From positions 53,501 through 117,500 of the forward strand of contig JACVVK020000538.1 in assembly GCA_018292915.2 (NCBI GenBank): a stretch of 64,000 nt of DNA. The letters are read 5' to 3'. Source of the stretch: Batillaria attramentaria (Eukaryota; Mollusca; Gastropoda; Batillariidae). This document shows positions 8,468 through 19,239 of the stretch, in pieces. Position 1 is the first letter of the stretch, and every line of letters starts with the position of its first letter. The position numbers and the translations under genes are program-made. The notes under the pieces are model-generated. The model did no database searches. It had not been told where the DNA came from and saw nothing but the letters and a program-made list of their open reading frames with translations.

Positions 8468-11400
8468 CCTTTGTTGCTGTGCACGGTTTTCATCTTAATT
8501 TTTAAAATGGCTACTTTAGTGCATTGGAATTGTCGAGGTTTTCGGGCAAATTTTGAAGAATTAAAGATCTTAGTGAATTCGCTTAAGCCGGGTGTGGTGG
8601 CCCTTCAGGAGACCTTTCTTCAGGAATCATCCCCCGCATCTTTTACTGGTTTTAATTTTGTCCACCAGGGGTCCTCTTCGGAAAGGCCTCATGGTGGCGT
8701 TGGTATTTTAATTCGTAAAGACATCCTACACAGCCCAATTCATCTTAATACCCAGTTGCAAGCCATTGCCGTCCGCATTTCTTTACACAAGTCTGTCACG
8801 GTGTGCAGCATTTATCTGCCACCGTCCGAACGTATGTCCCCGAGAGACCTTAACTCTCTTATTGACCAGCTTCCCCGCCCCTTTCTTCTGCTTGGGGATT
8901 TCAATGGTCATGCTCCACTCTGGGGCAGCGACCACTCAAACGATAGGGGTCAGATTCTAGAGGATCTCTTTTCCTCGCTTGACCTCTGCGTCTTAAACAC
9001 TGGCTCTCCTACTTACCTTCATCCAGCAACTGGTACTTCTTCAGTCCTCGATCTATCTGTCTGTGATCCTTCCCTCGTCCTGGATTTTGAGTGGCGTGTC
9101 CACGATGACCTGTGTGGTAGCGACCACTTCCCGGTCGTCCTGTCGACCGCCAGCAGCGAGGAGGACGCAACAGTGGATCGTTGGAACTTGAGGAAGGCAA
9201 ACTGGGATATGTTCAGTGCCTCTTGCCAGTCACGTCTGACCGAGGAGGAGGTAATGTCTTCGGAGGATCCTGCCTCCACTTTCACTAAAATCTTGATTGA
9301 TGTGGCCAATGATGCCATCCCAAAAACCTCGTCATTCGCTAAAGGTCCCAAAGTCCCCTGGTTTAATGATGTGTGTAAAAATGCGCAGAAAGATCGCAAG
9401 CGTGCACAAAGACGAGCCTTCAGGTGCCCCTCCCAGGCAAACATCCTCTCTTTCAAAAAGTACCGAGCGAAAGCTCGCTTCATTTATAAACAGCAGCGAA
9501 GGTTGTCCTGGAAACAGTTTATTTCCAGCCTGTCCTCCAAGGCGCCTTCGCAGAAAATTTGGAAGGCTATACGTAAAATTAAAGGCAAAGCCGATACCTC
9601 CTCTATCTGTCATCTTAGAGTGGGTGATAGGCTTGTCACCGACAGGAAAGCCGTTGCTGACCTGTTGGCGTCAACCCTGTCGCACAACTCTTCATCCGAT
9701 CATTATTCTTCCTCTTTCCAGAAACTTAAACAACTGAAGGAATCTTCCCCTTGTAATTTTAACTCCACAAACTCTGAACCTTACAACTCTCTGTTTAGCT
9801 TAGCTGAACTTCAGCAGGCTCTGCAGAAGAGTAACGATTCTGCTGCTGGTTTGGACACTGTCCACTATCAGCTCCTAACGCATCTTCCCGAGGAAGCTCT
9901 TTCTGTCCTTCTCTCTGTTTTTAATCATATTTGGACAACTGGCGCCTTCCCGCCCTCATGGCGTGAGGCGGTGGTGGTTCCTATTCCTAAACCTGGGAGG
10001 GATCATTATGATCCGGGCAACTATCGGCCCATCGCCCTGACTAGCTGTCTCTGTAAGACTATGGAGCGGCTGGTCAATGCTCGTCTTGTGTGGGTTCTTG
10101 AATCCGAAGGACTCCTGTCTGACCTGTAGTGCGGGTTTAGGCAGGGCCGAAGCACCGTTGACCACCTGGTTCGTTTTGAGTCCTTCATACAGGACGGTTT
10201 TATTAATAAACAACACACAGTAGCCATCTTCTTCGACCTCGAGAAGGCCTATGATACTACATGGAAGTATGGCATATTGTCGGACTTACATGACATGGGC
10301 TTCCGGGGTCGGTTACCTATTTTTATTAACAAATTTTTAACCGGACGATCTATCCGTGTCCGTATTGGCTCCACCTTATCAGACTGTCAGGAGCAGGAGA
10401 TGGGTGTTCCCCAGGGCAGCATTCTATCCCCTGTTCTTTTTAGCCTAAAAATTAACAATATAGTTAAAGCAGTAACTAAAGGAACAGATGCTTCTCTATT
10501 CGTTGACGACTTCGCACTTTGTGTCAAGGGCAAGTCGCTTCGCCGGGTGGAGAGGCATCTGCAGCTTTGTGTAAATAGTGTCAAAAAATGGGTTGCTGAT
10601 AATGGTTTTAAGTTTTCTCCGTCCAAAACAGTATGCATGCACTTCACCAAAATCCATGGGGTCTTTCCGGAACCCGAGCTTTCTATTGATGGTTCCCCTA
10701 TTAAAGTTGTCCAGGAAACGAAGTTTCTTGGGCTCATTTTTGACCGTAGGCTCACCTTTCTTAACCACATCAAATATTTGCGAGCCTCTTGTATGAAAGC
10801 ACTGGACGTCCTTCGGGTCGTGGGTCACACCGACTGGGGTGGTGACCGTACCGTCCTGTTGCGTTTATACCGAGCTCTTGTTCGTTCCAAGCTGGATTAT
10901 GGGTGCATTGTTTATAGCTCTGCATCCAAGTCCACTCTTAAACTTCTTAACACTGTTCATCACGAAGGTCTTCGTATCTGTCTGGGCGCCTTCAGAACGT
11001 CCCCAGTCCATAGTTTGTATGCTGAGGCGGGTGAACCCTCTCTGGCGCTCCGCCGCACTCGTCTCACGCTCAACTATGTCCTGAAGCTGAAGGCTAACCC
11101 GGACAACCCTGCCCATAACTGTGTTTTTAACCCAGTCTGTGAGGACCTTTTTGATGTTCATAAAAATGAACCTAAACCCCTGTCCCTCCGCGTCCGACCC
11201 CTTTTACAGGAGGCCGGAATAGATATTGACACTGTTGAGGAAACTCTGTTTCCAACCACCCCTCCCTGGACACTTCCCACCCCTGAGGTCAGGCTGGACC
11301 TGACCATCCACAAAAAAAATCAGACCCCAGATACTATCTATCTTCATGGGCTGCAGCAGATCCTGGCCGACTTCCCGGGCTTCCGCCGGATCTTTACCGA

Positions 11401-12394
11401 CGGGTCCAAGTCTGAGGATGGTCGTGTTGGGGCTGCTGCAGTCATGGACGGTCGTGTTTTTACTAGACGCTTAGCGAACGGTAGTTCTGTGTACAGTGCT
11501 GAACTGCGGGCCATTTTACTCGCACTTCGGCACGTATACCAGTCTATTGATTGTAATTTTTTAATCTTGTCAGACTCCTTGTCGGCTCTCCAGGCTCTGC
11601 ATGGCAGAAGATTGGATCACCCGCTTCTGGTGTTGATCCATGAACTGCATGCATCCTTGATTGCCGACAACAAGGACATTGTTTTCATTTGGATCCCAGG
11701 TCATGTCGGCATTCGAGGAAACAGGTGCGCTGATCGGGCTGCGAATGCTGCTCGCGATGGCCCTGTGGAGGATGAGCGCATGGCCTGTTCTGATTTTAAA
11801 CCTTTAGTTTCCGAGTTTGTTCGAAAGGAGTGGCAGACCCAATGGGCTGCTCTCCCAGAGAACAAACTGTTCAAAGTTCTTCCAAACATCTGTGATAACC
11901 TCCCTCGCTGTCGACCTAATCGGCGAGAGGAGGTAGTTCTTAGCCGGCTCCACATTGGGCATACCTACATCACCCATTCCCATCTGTTGAAGGGGGAGGA
12001 TCCCCCTTGGTGTGTCCCATGCCACGAGTCTTTTACTGTTGAGCACTTCCTAATTTCATGTACGGATCTCACTGAGATCCGTGCCAAACATTATTGTGCA
12101 GATTCACTGAAGGTGCTGTTCAGGGATGTCCCTCCCGACAGCATCTTCAGTTTCCTGAAAGAGGTCAACCTGTTCTATAAATTATAGACTTCAAACATTC
12201 AGTCTTTCACTGACCAACCAATTTTTTTTTTTTTTTTTTTTTAAGACCCGATAGATTTTTCATATTTATTTACATGTTGTTTTAAAGTGGGAATTTTTAT
12301 GTTTTATAGGACCTGGCAGGAAGGGACTTTCATGAGCCGCGAATTAGCCTTTGTTGCTTGCGCGGCGTTAAGCCCTAAATAACTAACTAACTAA
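8206..12394 (+). mobile_element. 5'-truncated I/Nimb-like LINE (EN-RT-RNase H) with (TAAC)n tail
   Basis: A 4.2-kb non-LTR retrotransposon in sense orientation in ECHDC3 intron 6. Order: ORF1 C-terminus (to 8467), ORF2 (8507-12187), then a 3' UTR with a 20-base T-run (12223-12242) ending in GCGGCGTTAAGCCCTAAATAA and (CTAA)n. The sequence CCACGTTC occurs at 8198-8205 and again at 12395-12402 directly after the tail, a candidate 8-bp target-site duplication that fixes the 5' truncation at 8206. Clade assignment (I superfamily, Nimb-like) rests on domain order and tail. Confidence 0.88.
8507..12187 (+). pseudogene. LINE ORF2: endonuclease, reverse transcriptase, RNase H; one in-frame stop
   Basis: One reading frame interrupted only by TAG at 10127-10129 (codon 541). 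The N-terminus is an APE-type endonuclease with its catalytic residues visible: E35 in LQET, GDFNGH (130-135), the D of SSVLDLSV and GSDHFPV (204-210). Then comes the RT: NYRPIALTS, FFDLEKAYD (motif A, about 10230), PQGSILSP (motif B, about 10408) and LFVDDF (about 10497). RNase H follows (FTDGSK about 11392, the E of YSAELRA, LSDSLSAL, and PGHVGIRGN...AD), then a CxxC...H...C zinc-like motif at about 12010-12060. Apart from the stop in the RT fingers the frame is intact, so the insertion looks young. It is not expected to be active as it stands. ORF2 begins at ATG 8507 because endonuclease homology starts there, 39 bases after the ORF1 stop and in the same frame. Confidence 0.93.
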
Positions 12395-12589
12395 CCACGT
12401 TCATAGGCAAGCATCTGTGGTACAAACGCACGTCACTGCCGATCTCCCGCAGAGACGATTTTGCAAGTGTAACTCTGACAATGACGTAAGAAAACTTGCG
12501 TCATCGATGCTGACGCGTATGATGTTCCGAACGCACTTCTCCTCCTCAGTGAGTGCCGTCTGTGCGGATGTGTGTGCGTGTGTGAATTG

Positions 12590-13230
12590 TGTCCGGGCCC
12601 GTTTTCTTCGAAAATACTTAACCGAATGGCTTCAAATTTGGGGTATCCAAATTTATCAAAATGTTACATTAGACGATTCAAGCGTGTGATGATTGCTTAA
12701 GTGATTTGGGAGTTATCGCCCTTTTGAGACAAGTTGGTTGTCTTTCGTGTACAGGCGTAATATTTATTTAAATCACTCAATTTTTTGGCAGTAGATAGCT
12801 TGAATACGGACTCTGAATTGACTCACTACTAGAAAATGGTCGCTCTTATAGTTTTCATGTAAACCGAGCCTGAGTTGACATTGCATGTGAACCCAGTTCA
12901 AATGCCTATTTCTCCGAAAATACTGAACCGATCGATTTCAAATTTGGGGTTTCTAAATGAATCAAGATTGTTGAATAGAAGGCCCGATCCAGGTACGATT
13001 GCACACATGATTTGCGAGTTATCGCCCTTTTAAAAAAAAGTGGCTTTCTGGCGTTTAAAGGCGTAATATTTACCTAAACCACTCCATTTTTGGGACATAG
13101 ATAGCATGAATACGGACTCTCAACTGAGTGAATTTTGGAGGTTGTCGCTTTTGTACTTTTGGCGTAAACCGTACCTGATGAAAGTGCTGGTGAACACACT
13201 TTAGATCTCAAAATCGCTCCTACTATACAT
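12590..13230 (+). repeat. Two tandem copies of a ~310-bp repeat
   Basis: Both copies contain GAAAATACT(T/G)AACCGA, TTTCAAATTTGGGGT, GAGTTATCGCCCTTTT, GGCGTAATATTTA, TGAATACGGACTCT and GTAAACCG in that order. They start near 12608 and 12912. The flanks (12420-12560 and 13310-13440) are rich in TGACG/CGTCA motifs, including the hairpin TGACGTAAG-AAAA-CTTGCGTCA at 12481-12502. Possibly the core of a larger DNA element; no ORF was recognised. Confidence 0.7.
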
Positions 13231-13614
13231 AGATAATGAGCCTGGGGTGCCATAAAAAATATACAAAAAAATTAGAAAAATTCACTGCAGCCGTTGTCGT
13301 CAGTTGACTCGAAAATTTGTACTCGAAGCACATTTCCTTTACACAAGCCACACGCCTCACAAACATCGCAGAAAAGGCACACGCGCACTGACGCAAAACT
13401 GTATCAGCGTCAGTTTGCCGACGTCATGTTTGATTGACGTGGGGGTGTGTCGTCACTTTTCGGAAGTTCTCTATTTGTAGACGGGGAAAGCGGGAGTTTC
13501 ATTGATGTAGTGAGCTTTGTTTTTCCCACTGACTCTCACTCAATAGCATAGTAGAGTGAGAGAACACCACATAGGTCTCAATGGAGCACATGCACAAACG
13601 CGGCTCGCGCAAGT

Positions 13615-13615
13615 C

Positions 13616-13656
<41 letters not shown>

Positions 13657-13973
13657 GCGCGCGTATGTCTGTGTGTGTCTGTGTGCGCGCGCGCGCAGCA
13701 GACATAACACATAGTGAAAAAACGTTCGCCGCGCAGACTTGTCTGTTAAACACATTGAGCCGGTATAAATTCGATCTTTACACTGCGCAGCAGCAACACT
13801 TCAATTTTCATGGGGCTGCTTTCATTGCAAGAATTGTATCCGAGTCAAAGTTATTACGTCAAATGTATTATGCGTCATCCCAATGAGGAAAACGTCATAT
13901 ATTTCAAAGAAAACAACTTGACGTCTCTCTTCCAAAACCAAGATTGGTCTGACAAGCCCGGTCAGTTGTTTCC

Positions 13974-14010
<37 letters not shown>

Positions 14011-14013
14011 GTG

Positions 14014-14078
<65 letters not shown>
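13615..14078. repeat. Microsatellite cluster: (GCGT)n/(GC)n, (GA)n, (GT)n
   Basis: (TGCG)n and CG/TG runs at 13616-13697, (GA)n at 13977-14006 and (GT)n at 14010-14078, about 130 bp before ECHDC3 exon 7. Between them (13700-13976) is unique AT-rich sequence with no gene. Low-complexity frames here are not coding. Confidence 0.95.
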
Positions 14079-14079
<1 letters not shown>

Positions 14080-14207
14080 TCCCGTATACATGGCATTACA
14101 AAAGAACGACCGTGACGACAGCAGGTGATTAAATGGAAACAACATATTGGGCTGGTCAGTGGCCATCTTGTTCTATGTTCATGTGGATCTGTTCAACTTT
14201 ATTCCAG

Positions 14208-14317
14208 AGTCCATGTGGGTCTGTTTTGCACCACCCCTGGTGTGGCAGTGGGACGTGCAGTGCCCAGAAAAGTTGCCCTGGAAATGATGTTCACTGGACA
14301 ACCCATCGGTGCTCAGG
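14208..14317 (+). CDS. ECHDC3: ECHDC3-like protein, exon 7 (substrate pocket)
   Basis: Completes Gly169 and encodes residues 170-205 plus one base of Asp206. [22 protein letters not shown] and FTGQPIGAQ are the crotonase segments after the second oxyanion loop. E194 in ALEM aligns with the second catalytic Glu of classical enoyl-CoA hydratase. The position of the first catalytic Glu (in P-E-I/V of hydratases) is occupied by the GVHVG segment and is not acidic. The acceptor is TTATTCCAG at 14207 and the donor is CAGG|GTACGG at 14318. Confidence 0.96.
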
Positions 14318-14459
14318 GTACGGCTAACACCTTCTCTCGTTATGTCTTATGCATGGCCACCTATGCTTATTGTAATTAGTTCAAGTGAAGATGCATGCAT
14401 TTGGTGCGTGTGTGATCATGGTGTCAGTCTAAAGCGATTTGCTGGTTACTGAGAAAAAA

Positions 14460-15075
14460 AAAATTCGCATTGAATGGAGGGGGAAAACTGATCAAGAAAG
14501 CGGGTGGGGTGATCGGGAGGACACAAGACACACTTGGTACACTGTACGACCGACGAACGAAGAACAAACTGACTGACATCCTCAGTGACGAGACACATCC
14601 CCTCAGACAGGACTTCGACAACTTGACTATTGTACGTAGTGGTAGGTTTAGAGTACCCAGAGCTAGGACTACCAGATATTCAAGATCCTTTCTGCCCACA
14701 GCTATTAGAGCTGCCAATTCAAGCAGGACGCGCACGAGAGAGAGAGGGGTGTGTGTGGGGATCGAGGAGAGAGAGAGAGGGGGGGGGGGGAGGGAGAGAG
14801 AGAGAGCAGAGCGAGTAAATGTGCAGCGTGAATGCCGGAATGGATGTATCAATGAGTGTTGACTGTGACAGGAATTTTATTATTTGTTAGTGTGTTTTAT
14901 TCGTGATTTTAAGTAATCTTACTGGTCAAGACTGTCTGTTTTACTTATTTTTGTAGTCTCTTTTATCAAAATGTTTATCATTTGTGTCTTATTAGTATGC
15001 GGGCCAGAACTGCAATTTCCCAAATATGGGATTAATAAAGTATTCTGTATTCTGTATTCTGTATTCGGAAATGCC
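14460..15075 (+). mobile_element. 3' end of a LINE with (GTATTCT)n tail, copy 1
   Basis: A frame around 14470-14725 reads KKAGGVIG, YDRRTKNKL, HPLRQDF, SGRFRVPRAR and SFLPTAIRAAN. This is the known C-terminal pattern (HPL...SGRRYR...R...SF.P.AI..LN) of CR1/Rex-type LINE ORF2. The 3' UTR continues to CAGAACTGCAATTTCCC, then GGGATTAATAAAGTATTCTG and a (TATTCTG)n tail at 15039-15066. GA-rich simple sequence lies inside (14735-14810). An antisense copy is at 56014-56522. Confidence 0.75.
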
Positions 15076-15164
15076 ACTTACGAACCTCTAAGGCGGTTGT
15101 TTGCCGAAAGAGGTGAGGTTCCGTTTGGATATTGTGGAAGCCGTTTCCTTGGTATTTGAGATAT

Positions 15165-15430
15165 TCAATTCAATTCAGTTCAATCCAGTTCAATTCAATT
15201 CAATTCAAAAATCTTTATTGTCTGTTTAAGAGAGACCCTAAAAACAGAAAATCTTCTTTGGACTCACATGATGCTCTGTAACAGATAAGATAAAATACAG
15301 TCATTAAAGATCTTGATATAAAACATGAAAATGAAATAGGGTTAAACGTTAAGGTCAAACAGACTTAAGAACAATTTAAAACAAGTAATCATACATACTG
15401 TCAAACTCTAAAACTGTTTAACAAGAAAAA

Positions 15431-15468
<38 letters not shown>

Positions 15469-15640
15469 TCCCTCCCTCTCTACCCCCTTCCTCCCTCCCT
15501 CTCTACCCCCACCCCCACCTCCGTCCCTCGCAAATGCACAAGGTTACTAACGTAAACCGTTTAACACGGTGATGGCAGATGGGACAAACGACTTCTTGTA
15601 CATGTTTTTACGTGCCAGTGGGACTTTCTTTATACTTTCT
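15165..15640 (-). mobile_element. Antisense LINE 3' end with (GAATT)n tail
   Basis: On the - strand, 15640 to 15540 encodes KNMYKKSFVPSAITVLNGLR-stop, the SF-P-AI-x-x-LN end of a LINE ORF2. A 3' UTR of about 370 bases follows, ending CAATAAAGATTTT and a (GAATT)n tail (15165-15207). A (CT)n/CCCTC tract (15434-15530) lies within. It sits in ECHDC3 intron 7, opposite to the gene. Confidence 0.65.
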
Positions 15641-16245
15641 TATACGGTTTTCTTTGAACGTGTGGTTATTTTCTTGCACGAATCGTTTCTTTATATACTG
15701 AGACCGGCCCACTCAGTCGCCGCTTCGCTTCATACTCACCTTGGGGCAGTATCAGTTACTGCGACGCGAAGCCTCACGCTGGTCAGTTGTGTCAGTGTTC
15801 TCGATTAAGCACTGGTGTGCGTATTTGTACGATTGACACTATTTGTCCAGTCCTAATGCTCTATTTGGTAAGCTTGCATGTTCCTGGTTTTGCCGATTCG
15901 CTATGGCTGACTTACTGAACTCCTACTGGAATACTTTCGTAAACAACACCAAATGGTTTTGAGTTTGACACGGTCCCTCAGAATTTCCAAAAGGACTCTC
16001 AAAACTATGGAGAGAACGTCCCAAGGATCCTTGTCTTTTCGAATCACAGGGGACACTGTGTGTTATATCGTGATTGAACTACTGTTCCGAAGCAAGGAGT
16101 AAAGCGCATTCAATGGAACGTAACATTCTTGCGTGCCAGACAGGTTCACAGATGCTTTAATCTGTTAAACACGGCTTTTAAAATAGCTTTCTTGGGCTCT
16201 TAAGTTCAGCTTCGTAATTTGCAACACGGTAACATAATGTTGCAG
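15641..16245 (+). other. ECHDC3 intron 7, right part
   Basis: Unique sequence of about 600 bases between the antisense LINE tail and exon 8. No conserved reading frame or repeat was recognised. It ends with the acceptor AATGTTGCAG at 16245. Confidence 0.5.
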
Positions 16246-16304
16246 ATGCTCTTTTACATGGACTGGTCAGTAAAGTTGTGCCAGAGGACAAGGTGGAGGA
16301 AGAG
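16246..16304 (+). CDS. ECHDC3: ECHDC3-like protein, exon 8
   Basis: Completes Asp206 (G|AT) and encodes residues 207-225, ALLHGLVSKVVPEDKVEEE. The A-L-x-x-G-L-V-x-x-V-V-P motif is the conserved start of the C-terminal crotonase helices that form the trimer interface. The acceptor TTGCAG is at 16245 and the donor is GAG|GTATGT at 16305, phase 0. Confidence 0.96.
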
Positions 16305-16411
16305 GTATGTGTCTCACCAATTCAACACAAAGTTTGCTTGTTTCGTTGTGTTTACTCTTGTCTGTTTGTTTGTTTTCTGATGTCTGTTGGCGTTACGGTA
16401 GGGTTTTTCTT

Positions 16412-16416
<5 letters not shown>

Positions 16417-16509
<93 letters not shown>

Positions 16510-16537
16510 GTTGGTTTCCTGTCCTTTGCTGTTTTTA

Positions 16538-16569
<32 letters not shown>

Positions 16570-16690
16570 TTCTCTCCCCCCCCCTCTCTCTCTCTTTGTC
16601 TCTCTCTCTCTCTCTCTCCTTTATCCTTTTCCCCTTTCCTTTTACGTTTCTGTTTTTGTTTTCGGTTTTGTTTTTGTTTTTTGTTGGGGG
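16417..16690 (+). repeat. (TG)n and (CT)n microsatellites in ECHDC3 intron 8
   Basis: (TG)n of about 88 bases at 16417-16505, then (CT)n with C-runs at 16539-16618 and a T/G-rich stretch. Long frames through this region are products of the simple repeats and are not genes. 16700-16989 is unique intronic sequence. Confidence 0.97.
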
Positions 16691-16989
16691 GTGGGGAGTG
16701 TTGCCTTTTTGTTCTTTGCCTTTTTTTTCTCCCTTTCTATTCTGTTGATGTTGTTGTTACTATTTGCACTTTCCTACACCGTTTTGAGAAATTTGAGCGA
16801 CTTAATTTCCCCACATCAAGTGTGCAGCCCACAGGAGTAGCACCACTTACCCACCTAATTTATTTTTTTTTACCCCTTGGGGTGCTGAGGGTGTTCGAAC
16901 TTTCACGCAGATGTCATCCGTGCTGTGTTCTCTTCTGTTTATCCTTGATTAGGGCTATTAGTGTCAGCTTCCTTGTTTGTGTGTTGCAG

Positions 16990-17096
16990 ACACTAAAAGT
17001 TGCAGCAAAAATCTGTGAGTTCAGCAAAGAGGTGACAGCTCTCGGAAAGGCTTCCTTCTATGCACAGATGGCTCTGGAAAAGAAAGCTGCTTACAG
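16990..17096 (+). CDS. ECHDC3: ECHDC3-like protein, exon 9
   Basis: Encodes residues 226-260 (TLKVAAKICEFSKEV...GKASFYAQMALEKKAAY) and two bases of Arg261. This is the penultimate C-terminal helix. ALGKASFY corresponds to the G-K-x-x-F-Y segment of ECHDC3. The acceptor is GTGTTGCAG at 16989 and the donor is ACAG|GTAAAT at 17097, phase 2. Confidence 0.96.
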
Positions 17097-17189
17097 GTAA
17101 ATAATAATAATAATCTTGAAAAGTTGTTCCCGAGACTATGACTGCCGGCTTAATCTCAAAGTACAAAGTCATGAATTGAAATCTTTAGG

Positions 17190-17236
17190 GCGCGCGCGCG
17201 CGCGCACGCACGCGCGCACGCACGCACGCACGCACG

Positions 17237-17296
<60 letters not shown>
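17190..17296. repeat. (CG)n-(CACG)n-(CA)n compound microsatellite
   Basis: Alternating purine-pyrimidine sequence: GC repeats 17191-17205, CACG repeats to about 17245, then CA repeats to 17296. It lies in ECHDC3 intron 9. Such tracts can adopt Z-form DNA. Confidence 0.97.
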
Positions 17297-17297
<1 letters not shown>

Positions 17298-17642
17298 CTC
17301 CCGCCAGAAAGAACGCAGCAGTGGCGAATTCACGTAAATGGACGTGAGGCAAATTCCGCGGTTACGTCACTGCGTGCGTAAACGGATGTATCGTCTAGAG
17401 GAACTTCACAGTTTTTTTTGTTTTTTTTGTTTTTTTTTCCCCCCCACGGAAACTTGCTGCCACAGGTAGCGAAATCTGCCCCATCCCATGAAGTTGTTTC
17501 TCTGCAGAGACTAAACCCATCTTGCACGCTCGCGTGAATCCCACGCACGCGCTCACACATGGACACATTGCAATCACGCGGTGCAAAGGGCAAGGTGTGC
17601 TATTCAACGTTTGGAATTTAGAACTGCATTTGTGTGAGGGTT

Positions 17643-17645
<3 letters not shown>

Positions 17646-17730
<85 letters not shown>
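17646..17730 (+). repeat. (TG)n tract directly upstream of the last ECHDC3 acceptor
   Basis: About 42 TG dinucleotides run to 17730. They are followed immediately by the acceptor TTGCAG (17731-17736) with no conventional pyrimidine tract. In the transcript it is a UG repeat abutting the 3' splice site of the terminal coding exon. Confidence 0.97.
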
Positions 17731-17732
<2 letters not shown>

Positions 17733-17736
17733 GCAG

Positions 17737-17836
17737 GTTTGCAGAGAAGGTGATGGTCGATAATCTGTCACTGGAAGATTCCCAAGAGGGTATTGGTGCC
17801 TTCTTTGAAAAGCGGAAACCGAAATGGAAATCCTAA
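17737..17836 (+). CDS. ECHDC3: ECHDC3-like protein, exon 10 (C-terminus and stop)
   Basis: Completes Arg261 (AG|G) and encodes residues 262-293, FAEKVMVDNLSLEDSQEG...EKRKPKWKS, ending TAA at 17834-17836. MVDNL, D-x-Q-E-G-I and F-x-x-K-R-K-P-x-W are the characteristic ECHDC3 C-terminus. The acceptor is a TTGCAG immediately preceded by the TG microsatellite. Total protein length, 293 residues, is close to that of the vertebrate protein (about 300). Confidence 0.97.
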
Positions 17837-18410
17837 TCTTGTCCCCAAGACACATGTTGTCGCCGTACCGTGCCTTCGGTTCTACTCCTTCACAAAGGAA
17901 GCAAACGATTTTTGCCAGTTCTATAGATGATGAAATATCACGTGTGATACGTATAAACAACAACAGAAAACTTTGAGAAAAAGCACGTTTGAAATAGATT
18001 TGTTAACTTTCAAGGTGCATTTTTTTATCATCTGGCTTCAAATTTACCCCCAGAATGTATTGTGTTATTCCGTTGTTGTTTGTCTGTCTGTTTGTTTGTT
18101 TGTTTGTTTTACTACTTGATTATCATTTTCAGAAAAATTTCGTTTAATATGAGACATTTTATAGTGTATGTATAGTGATGACACGAATCAGTCAAGATAA
18201 TAATAATTTTATTTTATACGTAATATTATGTGTGGTGATTGTTTGTATGGACAGTAAGGGAAAAGAAATACTGTATATGTTTTGAAGACTCTGAAGTGAT
18301 ACCCCTCTTGAGCTTTTACTCTTTAATTCGAGCGTATGCCAAATCAGAGTTCGTCTAATTTGAATGGCTGTGAGTAAATTCTTGTAACAGTAGGCGGATC
18401 GCACAGTTGT
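17837..18410 (+). other. Presumed 3' UTR and 3' flank of ECHDC3
   Basis: AT-rich sequence after the stop, with a (GTTT)n run near 18083-18110. I did not identify a canonical AATAAA in this stretch, so the polyadenylation site is not assigned. Confidence 0.4.
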
Positions 18411-18411
18411 T

Positions 18412-18458
<47 letters not shown>

Positions 18459-18489
18459 AACACATTGTGGACTTCATAAGGGATAAACG

Positions 18490-18546
<57 letters not shown>

Positions 18547-19239
18547 TTGAACATGTCTATCAAAACAAGCGACTGACTGCAAGAGAAGTACCTTAGCTGT
18601 AGTACAGGTTTTATGTATCAACGGCATCCCATAGACTGATCACGTGAAGGAAGCAAACCGTGCATTAGTCAACATTCTGACATCATAGTCAGGCCTAAAT
18701 TCATATCTGATCCTGAACAAGTTCGAGAAACGGGGTAACACAGTGTAGGATTCATGAAAAAGTTGACAATGATCATGAGTCTCGTGCCGCGGCAAGAACG
18801 CTAATGTTTCTGCCACACACCGTCAGGAAATCAGTGGTTGAAATGATACGATGGCGAAACACGGCTGAGGTTCAAAGCCATTCTGGCATACTTCAGACAC
18901 TGTGAACTTTATAAACGTGTCCAAACAAACGCGACCAAGGTAGTGTGACACTAAATCGATAATGAAAGACCTCGGCTGAAGTGTGTAATGTGATCATGAC
19001 ACGTCGTGGCAACCAGCCTCACGGTAACGTCAGACACTGTACTACGTGACATAGGCCGGGCTGTGTAGTGATCTCTTTCGCTTTCTCTATTTACATTGAG
19101 TTAGTTTCGCCGGTGACCGGAATCGGCGCTAAACTTCAAACTTCACCAAAACAGAATGTTAACTGATTTCAAGTTGCAAGAACCTTTAGTCTAGTTTCTG
19201 AAACTGATCATTGATCAAACAAACACGGCATTTTTTTTA
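18411..19239. other. Microsatellites then unique intergenic sequence
   Basis: (TG)n at 18414-18458, (CT)n at 18489-18514 and (CA)n at 18515-18543. From 18560 to 19239 the sequence is unique with no convincing reading frame or repeat. Confidence 0.6.

Noticed and set aside
16278..17100. Long + strand frames through (TG)n and (CT)n that overlap ECHDC3 exons 8-9
   Set aside because: Simple-repeat translation. The real exons use different boundaries with GT-AG sites.
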